From Nocardioides luteus (GTDB taxonomy: Bacteria > Actinomycetota > Actinomycetes > Propionibacteriales > Nocardioidaceae): a stretch of 64,000 bases of DNA. Shown piece by piece: positions 48,923 to 57,251 of this stretch. Numbering within the stretch: the stretch's first letter is position 1; every line of letters starts with the position of its first letter. The notes beneath the pieces are model-generated. The model was given only the letters and a program-made list of their open reading frames with translations, was not told the DNA's origin and ran no database searches. Made by a program: the position numbers and the translations under genes. The stretch lies in NCBI RefSeq assembly GCF_014648595.1, contig NZ_BMRK01000017.1, positions 1 through 64,000 on the forward strand. Direction: 5' to 3'.

Positions 48923-49495
48923 TCAGCGCTCGCCGCCCGGCACCCACAGGACGTCGCCCTGCTCGCGGTTGGCGTGGCGGGCGAGGATGAAGAGCAGGTC
49001 GCTGAGCCGGTTGAGGTAGGTCAGGGCGAGCTTGTTCATGGTCTCGCCGTGGACGGCGTATGCAGCCCAGGCCGCCCGCTCCGCACGCCGCACCACCGTG
49101 CGCGCGACGTGCAGGTGAGCCGCGGCCACGGTGCCGCCGGAGAGGATGAAGGAGCGCAGCTTCTCCAGGGTCTCGTTGTATTCGTCGCACCAGGCCTCGA
49201 GCCGGTCGACGTAGGCCTGCTCGACACGGAGCGGGGGGTACTCGGGGTTCTCGACGACGGGGGTCGACAGGTCGGCGCCCACGTCGAAGAGGTCGTTCTG
49301 GATGGTCGTCAGCATCGTGACGATCTCGGGGGCGATCCCGCCGTGGGCCAGTGCCACACCGATCGCCGCCCCGGCCTCGTCGGTGGTGGCGTACGCCTCG
49401 AGCCGGAGATCGGTCTTGGCCGTCAGGCTCATGTCGCCGAGCCGGGTCTCACCGGCGTCGCCGGTGCGGGTGTAGATGCGCGTCAGGTTGACCAT
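48923..49495 (-). CDS. Cob(I)alamin adenosyltransferase, PduO type
   Basis: A 190-residue enzyme attaching the adenosyl group of ATP to cob(I)alamin, giving coenzyme B12. The N-terminal ATP motif is RIYTRTGDAGETRLGD. TDEAGAAIGVAL and the C-terminal HVARTVVRRAERA and NRLSDLLFILAR helices fit the trimeric PduO fold. It lies about 600 bp from a B12-dependent mutase, and the corresponding gene (Rv1314c) is also near the atp operon in Mycobacterium. TAGGCT seven bases before the ATG suggests leaderless translation. The stop is 10 bp from the regulator stop. Confidence 0.93.
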   Translation of the reverse strand: MVNLTRIYTRTGDAGETRLGDMSLTAKTDLRLEAYATTDEAGAAIGVALAHGGIAPEIVTMLTTIQNDLFDVGADLSTPVVENPEYPPLRVEQAYVDRLEAWCDEYNETLEKLRSFILSGGTVAAAHLHVARTVVRRAERAAWAAYAVHGETMNKLALTYLNRLSDLLFILARHANREQGDVLWVPGGER

Positions 49496-49689
49496 GCGCC
49501 GAAGCCTAGACGGCCTCCGTCCCGCCGATCGTGGTCGATCGACAGGAAATAGTGACAAAAGTGACGAATGAGGCGCATGAGGTGCAACCAATTGAATGTG
49601 CCACGCGTCATAGTGGGCAAGAGGGAGCGCTGTTCGAGGCGTGAAAATTCTGTCCAGGGGTACCCCATCGCGGGAAATGGAGGCAGGAC

Positions 49690-49998
49690 ATGGAGATCGT
49701 GATCGACGGGCCGACGCTGGTGTTCAGCGGGGACTTCGACGTACGCAGCACCTGGATGGCTCGGAGCGTCATCTACGACCATCTCGCCACGGTCGAGGGC
49801 GACGTCGTCCTCGACTTCTCCGAGGTCGACAACGCCGACCTGACCGCCTTGAAGCTGCTCGCCGTCGCCACCCGCCAGGCGCGCGCCGAGGGTCGCCATC
49901 TCATCCTGCAGGGCTGCACCCCGGCAGTGCGCCGGATGCTCCACCTCTCCCGCCTCTACCGGGTCCTCGACGTGGAGAGGTCCCCGCTCATCGCCTAG
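49690..49998 (+). CDS. STAS-domain protein, anti-anti-sigma-like
   Basis: A 102-residue single STAS domain (strands VIDGPTLVFSGDFDVRST and VVLDFSEVDNADLTALKLL). In sigma-factor antagonists the phosphorylated Ser directly follows the Asp of the D-S/T-[SAG] motif. Here the aligned residues are Asp-Leu-Thr, so the usual site is lost, though the next Thr might replace it. It may therefore be an unregulated or structurally specialised partner. ATGGAGGCAGGAC gives a strong ribosome site. No anti-sigma factor is adjacent. Confidence 0.83.
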   Translation: MEIVIDGPTLVFSGDFDVRSTWMARSVIYDHLATVEGDVVLDFSEVDNADLTALKLLAVATRQARAEGRHLILQGCTPAVRRMLHLSRLYRVLDVERSPLIA

Positions 49999-50055
49999 CC
50001 GCTCGACGCAGGTGGCGGCGCGGGTAAAGGGAGTGGGATTTTCCACACTGGACGT

Positions 50056-50073
50056 GGTTACTGAGTGGTAACC
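50056..50073. promoter_or_regulatory. GGTTAC palindrome before the mutase gene
   Basis: GGTTACTGAGTGGTAACC has perfect 6-bp arms around TGAGTG. It ends seven bases before the mutase -10 (TAGCAT, 50081-50086), a position suited to repression. A close copy precedes the 3-hydroxyacyl-CoA dehydrogenase gene at 55334-55351. Confidence 0.62.
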
Positions 50074-50093
50074 GAAGGGCTAGCATGCCTTCT

Positions 50094-52121
50094 ATGACGG
50101 ACACCACGCCTTCCGAGAAGAGCCGCCCGGCGAAGGATCGCTCTTGGTTGATGCGGACGTACGCCGGCCACTCGACGGCCGAGGCGTCCAACCAGCTCTA
50201 CCGCACCAACCTGGCCAAGGGTCAGACCGGACTGTCGGTCGCCTTCGACCTGCCCACGCAGACCGGCTACGACCCCGACAGCACCCTCGCGCGCGGCGAG
50301 GTCGGCAAGGTGGGTGTGCCGATCATGCACATGGGCGAGATGCGCAAGCTCTTCGACCAGATCCCGCTCACCGAGATGAACACCTCGATGACGATCAACG
50401 CGACCGCGATGTGGCTGCTCGCGATGTATCAGGTCGCCGCCGAGGAGCAGAACCCCGGCATGGACCCGGCCGAGGTGGCCGCCAAGCTCGCCGGCACCAC
50501 CCAGAACGACATCATCAAGGAATACCTCTCCCGGGGGACGTACGTCTTCCCGCCGGAGCACTCCCTGCGGCTGATCAGCGACATGATCGCCTACACGGTC
50601 CACCAGATCCCGAAGTGGAACCCGATCAACATCTGCAGCTACCACCTGCAGGAGGCCGGCGCGACGCCGGTGCAGGAGATCGCCTACTCGATGTGCACCG
50701 CCATCTCCGTGCTCGACGCGGTCAAGGCCTCCGGCCAGGTCTCCGAGGAGGACTTCGGCAAGGTCGTCGGCCGGATCTCGTTCTTCGTCAACGCAGGTGT
50801 GCGGTTCGTCGAGGAGATGTGCAAGATGCGCGCCTTCGTCGAGCTGTGGGACGAGATCACCCGCGAGCGCTACGGTGTCGAGGACCCGAAGATGCGCCGG
50901 TTCCGTTACGGCGTGCAGGTCAACTCCCTCGGCCTGACCGAGGCTCAGCCGGAGAACAACGTCCAGCGCATCGTGCTCGAGATGCTCGCGGTGACGCTCT
51001 CCAAGAACGCGCGGGCCCGCGCGGTGCAGCTGCCCGCCTGGAACGAGGCGCTCGGCCTGCCGCGTCCGTGGGACCAGCAGTGGTCGCTGCGGCTGCAGCA
51101 GGTGCTCGCCTACGAGTCCGACCTGCTCGAGTACGGCGACCTCTTCGACGGCTCGCCGGTCGTCGAGGCCAAGGTCGCCGAGCTCGTCGCCGGCGCCAAG
51201 GAGGAGATCGACCGGGTTCAGGCGATGGGCGGTGCGATCGCTGCGGTCGACAGCGGTTACATGAAGTCCGAGCTGGTCTCCTCCCACGCCCGCCGTCGCG
51301 CTGCGATCGAGTCGGGCGAGGAGATCATCGTGGGCGTCAACAAGTTCACGACCACCGAGCCCTCGCCGCTGACCGCCGACCTGGACGCCGCGATCATGGT
51401 CGCCGACCCGCGCGCCGAGGAGGCCGCCAAGGCCTCCCTCGAGGCCTGGAAGGCCGAGCGCGACGAGGCAGCCGTCTCCGAGGCGCTGGCCGCGCTCGCC
51501 GCCGCCGCCAAGACCGACGCCAACCTGATGGAGGCCACCCTGGCCGCTGCCCGTGCGGGCGCGACGACGGGGGAGTGGGCCGGCACCCTGCGCGAGGTCT
51601 TCGGCGAGTTCCGGGCCCCCACGGGCGTCTCCGGCGCCGTCGGCGCGGCCGAGGCCGGCGCCGAGCTGGCGGCGGTACGCGACCGGGTCAAGGCCACCGG
51701 CGAGGAGCTCGGCGTCAAGCTGCGCATGCTCGTCGGCAAGCCGGGTCTCGACGGTCACTCCAACGGCGCCGAGCAGGTCGCCGTCCGGGCCCGCGACGCC
51801 GGCTTCGAGGTCATCTACCAGGGCATCCGGCTCACCCCGGAGCAGATCGTCGCCGCGGCGGTCGCCGAGGACGTACACGTGGTCGGGCTGTCCATCCTCT
51901 CCGGCTCCCACATGTCGCTCGTGCCCTCGGTGGTCGAGGGCCTGCGTGAGGCAGGCCTCGGTGACGTACCCGTCATCGTGGGCGGCATCGTGCCCGAGTC
52001 GGACGCCAAGGCGCTGATCGGGTCGGGCGTCGCGGCGGTCTACACGCCCAAGGACTTCAGCCTCACCGAGATCATGGCCGACATCGTCGAGGTCGTCCGC
52101 AAGGCCAACGGCCTGGCCTGA
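50094..52121 (+). CDS. meaA: Ethylmalonyl-CoA mutase-like B12 enzyme (MeaA)
   Basis: A 675-residue single-chain acyl-CoA mutase. The substrate barrel starts with SWLMRTYAGHSTAEASNQLY; the RTYAGHSTA string is typical of MeaA/ethylmalonyl-CoA mutase rather than methylmalonyl-CoA mutase. The C-terminal cobalamin domain has Asp553-Gly-His555-Ser-Asn-Gly558, where His555 is the lower cobalt ligand. The known reaction rearranges (2R)-ethylmalonyl-CoA to methylsuccinyl-CoA in acetyl-CoA assimilation. The pathway's crotonyl-CoA carboxylase/reductase is not in the window. TAGCAT seven bases before the ATG marks a leaderless start; an ATG at 50085 falls inside that -10. The nearby adenosyltransferase could supply the cofactor. 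Confidence 0.9.
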   Translation: MTDTTPSEKSRPAKDRSWLMRTYAGHSTAEASNQLYRTNLAKGQTGLSVAFDLPTQTGYDPDSTLARGEVGKVGVPIMHMGEMRKLFDQIPLTEMNTSMTINATAMWLLAMYQVAAEEQNPGMDPAEVAAKLAGTTQNDIIKEYLSRGTYVFPPEHSLRLISDMIAYTVHQIPKWNPINICSYHLQEAGATPVQEIAYSMCTAISVLDAVKASGQVSEEDFGKVVGRISFFVNAGVRFVEEMCKMRAFVELWDEITRERYGVEDPKMRRFRYGVQVNSLGLTEAQPENNVQRIVLEMLAVTLSKNARARAVQLPAWNEALGLPRPWDQQWSLRLQQVLAYESDLLEYGDLFDGSPVVEAKVAELVAGAKEEIDRVQAMGGAIAAVDSGYMKSELVSSHARRRAAIESGEEIIVGVNKFTTTEPSPLTADLDAAIMVADPRAEEAAKASLEAWKAERDEAAVSEALAALAAAAKTDANLMEATLAAARAGATTGEWAGTLREVFGEFRAPTGVSGAVGAAEAGAELAAVRDRVKATGEELGVKLRMLVGKPGLDGHSNGAEQVAVRARDAGFEVIYQGIRLTPEQIVAAAVAEDVHVVGLSILSGSHMSLVPSVVEGLREAGLGDVPVIVGGIVPESDAKALIGSGVAAVYTPKDFSLTEIMADIVEVVRKANGLA

Positions 52122-52143
52122 GGACGGCGGTTACCCTTCGGGC

Positions 52144-52323
52144 GTGGGTAAGAAGAAGAGCAAGCCTCCGAAGCGGGAGTGCTGCGTGTCGAAGCCGCGC
52201 TGCAAGCGCTGTCCGATCCGCATGCTCGAGGAGGGCACCCTGCCCGAAGGGATGACGGTCAAGAAGCGTCGTCTGGTCACCCTCGACGGCAAGCCGGTCA
52301 AGAAGAAGCATCTGGCCGCTTGA
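52144..52323 (+). CDS. Small Lys-rich protein with four Cys
   Basis: A 59-residue basic protein starting at a GTG that has TACCCT six bases upstream. It begins MGKKKSKPPKRECCVSKPRC and contains Cys13, Cys14, Cys20 and Cys23 in a CC-x5-C-x2-C pattern, then EEGTLPEGMTVKKRRLVTL. The pattern looks like a small zinc-binding or nucleic-acid-binding protein; similar lengths and starts occur in other actinobacteria as hypothetical proteins. There is no membrane helix. It is short enough to be easily missed. Function unknown. Confidence 0.72.
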   Translation: MGKKKSKPPKRECCVSKPRCKRCPIRMLEEGTLPEGMTVKKRRLVTLDGKPVKKKHLAA

Positions 52324-52405
52324 CCGGAAAGGGGGCGCCAAGTCCCCAGCGAAGTGGTAGGAATTGCCTTGCAGTCGATTACCTACTCGTGCAAGGACGT
52401 TACCG

Positions 52406-54247
52406 ATGCCTCACGCCACCCGCCGATCTGTCCTGTCCGGCGCTGTCACCGGCGCCGCGGCGCTGGGAGCAGCCGGCTACACCGCCACCCCGGCGTACGC
52501 GGGCAAGCCCGGCAAGCCGGGCAAGCCTGGCGACAGCGCCCGGCTGACCGTCATCGGGACGACCGACCTGCACGGCAACGTCTTCAGCTGGGACTACTAC
52601 AAGAACGCCGAGTTCTCGAACAGCACCGGTGACGAGATCGGCGTCGCGAAGGTCAAGACGCTGATCGACGCCGTCCGCGAGGAGCGTCACGGCGAGCCGA
52701 TCCTCACCATCGACGCCGGTGACACGCTCCAGGGCACCCCGCTGGCCTACTACTACGCCCGGATCGACCCGATCACCGGCGGGCCGACCCACCCGATGGC
52801 CAACGCGATGAACCTGGTCGGCTACGACGCGGCCGCGCTCGGCAACCACGAGTTCAACTACGGCATCGACACGCTCCGGAAGTTCGAGGAGCAGGTGAAC
52901 TTCCCGCTGCTCGGCGCCAACGCCGTCGACCCCTCGACCAAGCTCCCGGTCTTCCCTCCCTACATCATCAAGGACTACGACCTCGGCCGCGGCCGTCGCC
53001 TGAAGGTCGGTGTGCTCGGGCTGACCAACCCCGGCATCGCGATCTGGGACAAGGCCAACGTCGAGGGGAAGATGGAGTTCCCCGGGCTGGTCGAGCAGGC
53101 CAAGATCTTCGTCCCCGAGCTGAAGAAGGCCGGCTGCGACCTGGTCATCATCAGCGCCCACTCCGGTGCCGACACCTCCAGCTCCTACGGCGACGAGCTG
53201 CCGACCGAGAACGCAGCGACGCTGGTCGCCGAGGAGGTGCCGGGCGTCGACGCGATCCTCGTCGGCCACGCGCACCGCGAGATCACCGAGCGCTTCGTCA
53301 CCAACGCCGAGACCGGCCAGAAGGTGCTGCTGACCGAGCCGCTCTACTGGGGCATGCGCGTCTCCGTGATGGACCTGGTCGTACGCCGCGAGAAGGGCCA
53401 CGGCCGGCCGCGCTGGGTCCTGGAGTCGGCGACCTCGCAGACGCTCAACTCCAACACCGTCGACCCCGACCCGAAGGTCGTCGCCGCCGTGCAGGAGCAG
53501 CACGACGCGGTCATCGCCTACGTCAACTCGGTCGTCGGCACCTCCGCGGTGGAGATGCTGGCCGCTCGTGCGGTCGTCGAGGACGTGCCGATCATCGACT
53601 TCGTCAACTACGTCCAGGCCGACGCGGTCAAGGCAGCGCTCACCGGCTCCGACGCCGACCTGCCGGTGATCTCGATCGCCGCGCCGTTCAGCCGTGCCGC
53701 CTCCTTCCCTGCGGGCGAGGTGACCGTACGCGACGTGGCCGGTCTCTACATCTACGACAACACGCTGATGGCGGTGCGCATCACCGGCGCCCAGCTCAAG
53801 GACTACCTGGAGTTCACCGCTCGCTACTTCAAGCAGGTGAGCGGCACCGGACCGTTCCCGATCGACGACGTGACCAACGCGCCGACCGACACCGCGCCCA
53901 ACGGCACGCCGGACTACAACTACGACACGATCGGTGGCCTCGACGCCGCGCTGACCTACGACATCGACATCGCCCAGGCGGTCGGCTCGCGGATCATGAA
54001 CCTCGCCTACGACGGCGCGGCGGTCACCGACGAGCAGGAGTTCGTGCTCGCGGTCAACAACTACCGCCAGTCCGGCGGCGGCGGCTTCCCGCACGTCACC
54101 GACGCCCCGGTGGTCTACAACCAGCAGGTCGAGATCCGGCAGCTGCTCATCGACTGGGTGACCGCCAACCAGATCATCGACCCGGAGGCCTTCGCCTCGG
54201 TCGACTGGCGCCTGGTCTCGGGCGGCGAGCCGATCACGGTCGAGTAG
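52406..54247 (+). CDS. Secreted metallophosphatase/5'-nucleotidase
   Basis: A 613-residue exported hydrolase. The N-terminus TRRSVLSGAVTGAAALGA resembles a Tat signal (twin Arg plus hydrophobic core) with cleavage near AYA-GK, then collagen-like GKP repeats. The calcineurin-like domain carries TTDLHGN, DAGDTLQG, GNHEFNYG, SAHSGAD and GHAHREI (metal ligands). The C-terminal 5'-nucleotidase domain follows (about residues 370-600). It probably removes phosphate from nucleotides or 2',3'-cyclic nucleotides outside the cell. AAGGA precedes the ATG at 52406. Confidence 0.92.
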   Translation: MPHATRRSVLSGAVTGAAALGAAGYTATPAYAGKPGKPGKPGDSARLTVIGTTDLHGNVFSWDYYKNAEFSNSTGDEIGVAKVKTLIDAVREERHGEPILTIDAGDTLQGTPLAYYYARIDPITGGPTHPMANAMNLVGYDAAALGNHEFNYGIDTLRKFEEQVNFPLLGANAVDPSTKLPVFPPYIIKDYDLGRGRRLKVGVLGLTNPGIAIWDKANVEGKMEFPGLVEQAKIFVPELKKAGCDLVIISAHSGADTSSSYGDELPTENAATLVAEEVPGVDAILVGHAHREITERFVTNAETGQKVLLTEPLYWGMRVSVMDLVVRREKGHGRPRWVLESATSQTLNSNTVDPDPKVVAAVQEQHDAVIAYVNSVVGTSAVEMLAARAVVEDVPIIDFVNYVQADAVKAALTGSDADLPVISIAAPFSRAASFPAGEVTVRDVAGLYIYDNTLMAVRITGAQLKDYLEFTARYFKQVSGTGPFPIDDVTNAPTDTAPNGTPDYNYDTIGGLDAALTYDIDIAQAVGSRIMNLAYDGAAVTDEQEFVLAVNNYRQSGGGGFPHVTDAPVVYNQQVEIRQLLIDWVTANQIIDPEAFASVDWRLVSGGEPITVE

Positions 54248-54250
54248 CGC

Positions 54251-54520
54251 TCAGGCGCGGCGGCGGGACGACTCGTTCGGGCTGATCCAGTTGAGCAGCT
54301 GACTCATCGAGATCAGCAGATCGTCCAGCCGCCGCTCCATGCTGTCCAACCGCGCGTTGACGCTGTCGATGGACGCGTCCGAGCGCTCCATCCGGCTCTT
54401 GATCGCATGGAACTCTGCCGTGTGCATCTGCTGCATCGTCAACAGGTCGATCATGATCGCCTCGACGTCGCTCACGGACAGGCGGCCCCCAACGCCATGC
54501 CCCGAGTAGTTCATGGACAT
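54251..54520 (-). CDS. Small coiled-coil hypothetical protein
   Basis: An 89-residue protein with a heptad pattern (SMERRLDDLLISMSQLL and KSRMERSDASIDSVNARL) that predicts a coiled coil. No family is recognised. It starts MSMNYSGHG; a second ATG is two codons later. The stop lies three bases from the nucleotidase stop on the opposite strand. Confidence 0.6.
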   Translation of the reverse strand: MSMNYSGHGVGGRLSVSDVEAIMIDLLTMQQMHTAEFHAIKSRMERSDASIDSVNARLDSMERRLDDLLISMSQLLNWISPNESSRRRA

Positions 54521-54609
54521 GGCGTGAATCTTGTCACGCTATTCCATGCGAAAAGTAAGGAATGGTGTTTCGCCCACGTGAACTTGACCGACCGTGCACC
54601 AACTGTTGG

Positions 54610-55284
54610 TCAGAAGAGTCTCTCGGTCGGATCGTCCAGCCCGCGCAGCGCGTCGTAGTCGACGATCGCGCACGTGATCCCGCGGTCCTCGGCGAGCACG
54701 CGGGCCTGCGGCTTGATCGCCTGAGCGGCGAAGATGCCGCGTACCGGAGCCAGCAGCGGGTCGCGGTTGAGCAGCTCGAGGTAACGGGTCAGCTGCTCGA
54801 CGCCGTCGATCTCGCCGCGCCGCTTGATCTCCACCGCGACCGACTTCCCGTCGGCGTCACGGCACATCAGATCGACCGGCCCGATCGCGGTCGGGTACTC
54901 CCGGCGTACCAGGGTCAGGCCTTCGCCCAGGGTCGCCGGGTGCTCGGCGAGGAGCTCTTGGAGGTGCTTCTCGACGCCGTCCTTCTGCAGGCCCGGGTCG
55001 ATGCCGAGCTCGTGGGAGGACTCGTGGTGGATCTCGTCGATCAGGATACGCAGGGTGTCGCCGGTCTTGCTGGTGACCGTCCACTCGACGCGACCGTCGT
55101 CGGACTTGCCCTCGGAGAGGGTGCACGGCGGCGACATCCAGTTGAGCGGCTTGTAGGAGCCGCCGTCGGAGTGGACCAGCACCGATCCGTCGGCCTTGAG
55201 CATCATCACTCGGGTGGCCATCGGGAGGTGGGCGGTGAGCCGCCCCGCGTAGTCGACCTGGCAGGTGGCAACGACGAGTCTCAC
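54610..55284 (-). CDS. nucS: Mismatch-specific endonuclease NucS (EndoMS)
   Basis: A 224-residue nuclease that replaces MutS/MutL mismatch repair in actinobacteria by cutting both strands at mismatches. The N-terminal DNA-binding domain begins [20 protein letters not shown]. The nuclease core is GPVDLMC followed by VAVEIKRRG (D...ExK). The C-terminal RLF can bind the sliding clamp, as known for the family. The GTG at 55284 has TACGTT six bases upstream; a longer frame adds only six residues. It is divergent from a 3-hydroxyacyl-CoA dehydrogenase gene. Confidence 0.95.
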   Translation of the reverse strand: MRLVVATCQVDYAGRLTAHLPMATRVMMLKADGSVLVHSDGGSYKPLNWMSPPCTLSEGKSDDGRVEWTVTSKTGDTLRILIDEIHHESSHELGIDPGLQKDGVEKHLQELLAEHPATLGEGLTLVRREYPTAIGPVDLMCRDADGKSVAVEIKRRGEIDGVEQLTRYLELLNRDPLLAPVRGIFAAQAIKPQARVLAEDRGITCAIVDYDALRGLDDPTERLF

Positions 55285-55309
55285 CGGGAGAACGTATCGC
55301 ATCGCTCCA

Positions 55310-55325
55310 TGTGAGCAGCGTCACG
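55310..55325. promoter_or_regulatory. CRP/GlxR-like site
   Basis: TGTGAGCAGCGTCACG matches TGTGA-N6-TCACA with one mismatch, the same variant as the site before atpI. It lies between nucS and the 3-hydroxyacyl-CoA dehydrogenase gene, 48 bp before the latter. Confidence 0.5.
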
Positions 55326-55333
55326 CCACCAGG

Positions 55334-55351
55334 GGTTACTCATGGGTAATA
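55334..55351. promoter_or_regulatory. GGTTAC palindrome before the 3-hydroxyacyl-CoA dehydrogenase gene
   Basis: GGTTACTCATGGGTAATA shares its first seven bases and the GTAA arm with the mutase site at 50056-50073. It lies 22 bp before the start codon and eight bp after the CRP-like site. Two copies before acyl-CoA genes suggest one regulator. Confidence 0.6.
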
Positions 55352-55372
55352 AATTTGGCAGTCTTCCGTCGC

Positions 55373-56539
55373 ATGACGGCTTCGACTCAGAGTTCCATCC
55401 ACGACGTGCTCGTGCTGCCCTACCTCAACCACGCCATCCGCATGCTCGAGTCCGGCTACGCCACCGCCACCGACATCGACAACGCCATGCGCTTCGGCTG
55501 CGGCTACCCGAAGGGGCCGCTGACCGCGGTCGACGAGATCGGTCCCTCGGCCGTACGCGACGCGCTGCTCGCCCGCTTCGAGGAGACCGGCGACAACCTC
55601 CACAAGCCGGCCGACCTGCTCACCAAGGTCTCCGACGAGTCCGGCTCGTTCACTGCGACGGGTGGGGGCGACGCAGCCGCCCCTGAGCTGCGCCACACGA
55701 TCGAGAAGGTCGGCGTGGTCGGCACCGGCACGATGGCCTCCGGCATCGTCCAGGTCTTCGCCCAGGCCGGCTACGACGTGATCTTCGTCGGCCGCTCGCA
55801 GGAGAAGCTCGACGGGGTCGTCGCCGGGATCACCAAGTCGCTCGACAAGGCCATCGCGAAGGGCCGCTCCGACGAGGAGACCAAGGCCGCCGTGCTCGGC
55901 CGTCTCACCGGCAGCACCTCGCGCGAGGACCTCGGTCAGGCCGACCTGATCGTCGAGGGCATCGCCGAGGACCTCGACATCAAGACCGAGCTCTTCCGCG
56001 ACCTGGACCGGATCGCCAAGTCTGGCGCCATCCTCGCCACGACGACCAGCTCGATGCCGATCACCGAGCTCGCCAAGGTCACCTCGCGCCCCGGCGACGT
56101 CATCGGGATGCACTTCTTCAACCCGGCCCCCGTCATGAAGCTGGTCGAGGTCGTCACCACCGACCTCACCTCGCCCGAGGTCGACGAGACCGTACGCGCG
56201 CTGTCCACCGCGGTGAAGAAGGTCCCGGTCTCCTGCGGCGACCGCTCCGGCTTCATCGTCAACGCGCTGCTCTTCCCCTACCTCAACGACGCGGTCAAGC
56301 TGCACGAGTCCGGTGTCGCGATGGCCGACATCGACGCCGCGATCAAGGAGTCGGCGGGCTTCCCGATGGGCCCGTTCGAGCTGCTCGACGTGGTCGGCAA
56401 CGACGTCTCGCTCGCCATCCAGACCGAGCTCCGCAACGAGTTCGACGAGCCCGGCTTCGACCCGGCGCCGCTCCTGGTCCAGAAGGTCGAGGAGGGCAAG
56501 CTCGGCCGCAAGACCGGCGAGGGCTTCCACACCTACTGA
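55373..56539 (+). CDS. 3-hydroxyacyl-CoA dehydrogenase with an extra, incomplete N-terminal copy
   Basis: A 388-residue protein. It starts with a lone C-terminal helical domain of the family (VLVLPYLNHAIRMLESGYAT and MRFGCGYPKGPLTAVDEIG, residues 8-60), which lacks its Rossmann half. A full dehydrogenase then follows (KVGVVGTGTMASGIVQVF near 105, GMHFFNPAPVMKLVEV with the catalytic His, then GFIVNALLFPYLND and MGPFELLDVVGND). It resembles the 57252-59030 protein with the first NAD domain removed. The likely reaction is 3-hydroxybutyryl-CoA oxidation. Upstream DNA is too short to hide the missing part. ATTTSS replaces the usual ANTSS. It converges on the array at 56553. Confidence 0.85.
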   Translation: MTASTQSSIHDVLVLPYLNHAIRMLESGYATATDIDNAMRFGCGYPKGPLTAVDEIGPSAVRDALLARFEETGDNLHKPADLLTKVSDESGSFTATGGGDAAAPELRHTIEKVGVVGTGTMASGIVQVFAQAGYDVIFVGRSQEKLDGVVAGITKSLDKAIAKGRSDEETKAAVLGRLTGSTSREDLGQADLIVEGIAEDLDIKTELFRDLDRIAKSGAILATTTSSMPITELAKVTSRPGDVIGMHFFNPAPVMKLVEVVTTDLTSPEVDETVRALSTAVKKVPVSCGDRSGFIVNALLFPYLNDAVKLHESGVAMADIDAAIKESAGFPMGPFELLDVVGNDVSLAIQTELRNEFDEPGFDPAPLLVQKVEEGKLGRKTGEGFHTY

Positions 56540-56552
56540 GCCGAGACCCCTC

Positions 56553-56670
56553 CGGCCGAGACGTCTCTTCTGTCGGCCGAGAAGTCACTTACGCAGATCG
56601 AGTCGTCACCACTGGTGACGACTCGATCTGCATTTCTGCCGTCTCGGCCGACAGAAGTGACGCCTCGGCG
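56553..56670. repeat. Opposed repeat array with a 39-bp central palindrome
   Basis: CGGCCGAG occurs at 56553 and 56574 (21-bp period). The inverted CTCGGCCG and CTCGGCG occur at 56643 and 56664 (again 21). Between them a perfect 19-bp inverted repeat (56593-56611 and 56613-56631) has a single central base. The unit carries GCCGAGACGTC, also present in the 30428 array. It fills the gap between the converging dehydrogenase and SRPBCC genes and should act as a strong two-way terminator. Confidence 0.85.
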
Positions 56671-56675
56671 GGGTG

Positions 56676-57191
56676 TCAGGGGCGGGGGTAGCCGCGGCGT
56701 ACGGCTCGGTCCAGGATGCCGAGCGTGGCGCGGATGGACTTCTGGTCGATGACCGGGAAGATCGGCTTCCACTCGGGGAGGGCGGTGGACCAGTCGCAGT
56801 ACGAGGTGACGCGGGTGTCGCCGGAGTCGAGCTGCTCCAGCGCGTAGCCGAAGCGGTGGCCGATGGGCGGCTTGATGGTGCCGTCGATGGTCCACTCGAT
56901 CGCGCGAGCCGGCTCGAGGCGGGTGATGATCACGGTGACGTCGTACTTGCCCATCGGGTAGTCGCCGAGGGCCTCGCGGTCCATGTGCACGACGAAGCGG
57001 TCGCCGACCGCGCTGACCGGGATGCCCTCGGCCGACTGGAGCATCCCGGAGGCGTCGATGGCGACGTGGCCGTCGGGGTCGGTGAGCACGGCGAAGATGT
57101 CGGCGGGGGAGGCGGGGATGATGCGCTCGGCCTCGATGCGCTCGGCGGTCGGTGTCGTGTCTTGGGGCGGGGTCTGGGTCTGGTCGGTCAC
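56676..57191 (-). CDS. SRPBCC (START/polyketide-cyclase-like) protein
   Basis: A 171-residue protein. ERIEAERIIPASPADIFAVL and DPDGHVAIDASGML fit the start of the helix-grip lipid-binding fold, and VIITRLEPARAIEWTIDG and YCDWSTALPEWK lie in the later strands. Members bind or transform hydrophobic ligands. The longer frame (to 57680) overlaps the next gene; the GTG at 57191 has TAGATT eight bases upstream. It is divergent from the double dehydrogenase gene, 60 bp away. Confidence 0.8.
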   Translation of the reverse strand: MTDQTQTPPQDTTPTAERIEAERIIPASPADIFAVLTDPDGHVAIDASGMLQSAEGIPVSAVGDRFVVHMDREALGDYPMGKYDVTVIITRLEPARAIEWTIDGTIKPPIGHRFGYALEQLDSGDTRVTSYCDWSTALPEWKPIFPVIDQKSIRATLGILDRAVRRGYPRP

Positions 57192-57251
57192 GGCGGCTGA
57201 ATCTAGCGGCATCCGGGCGTGTCCAGGAGGGCATCGTGGCAGGATGCCAGC

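Noticed and set aside
49657-49666. GGGGTACCCC as a sigma-B-type promoter of the STAS gene
   Set aside because: The only GTT-like -35 candidate is 22 bp away instead of about 15, so the match is weak.
49496-50093. Cobalamin riboswitch near the adenosyltransferase or mutase
   Set aside because: Gaps are short or lack the conserved B12-box region and multi-stem layout.
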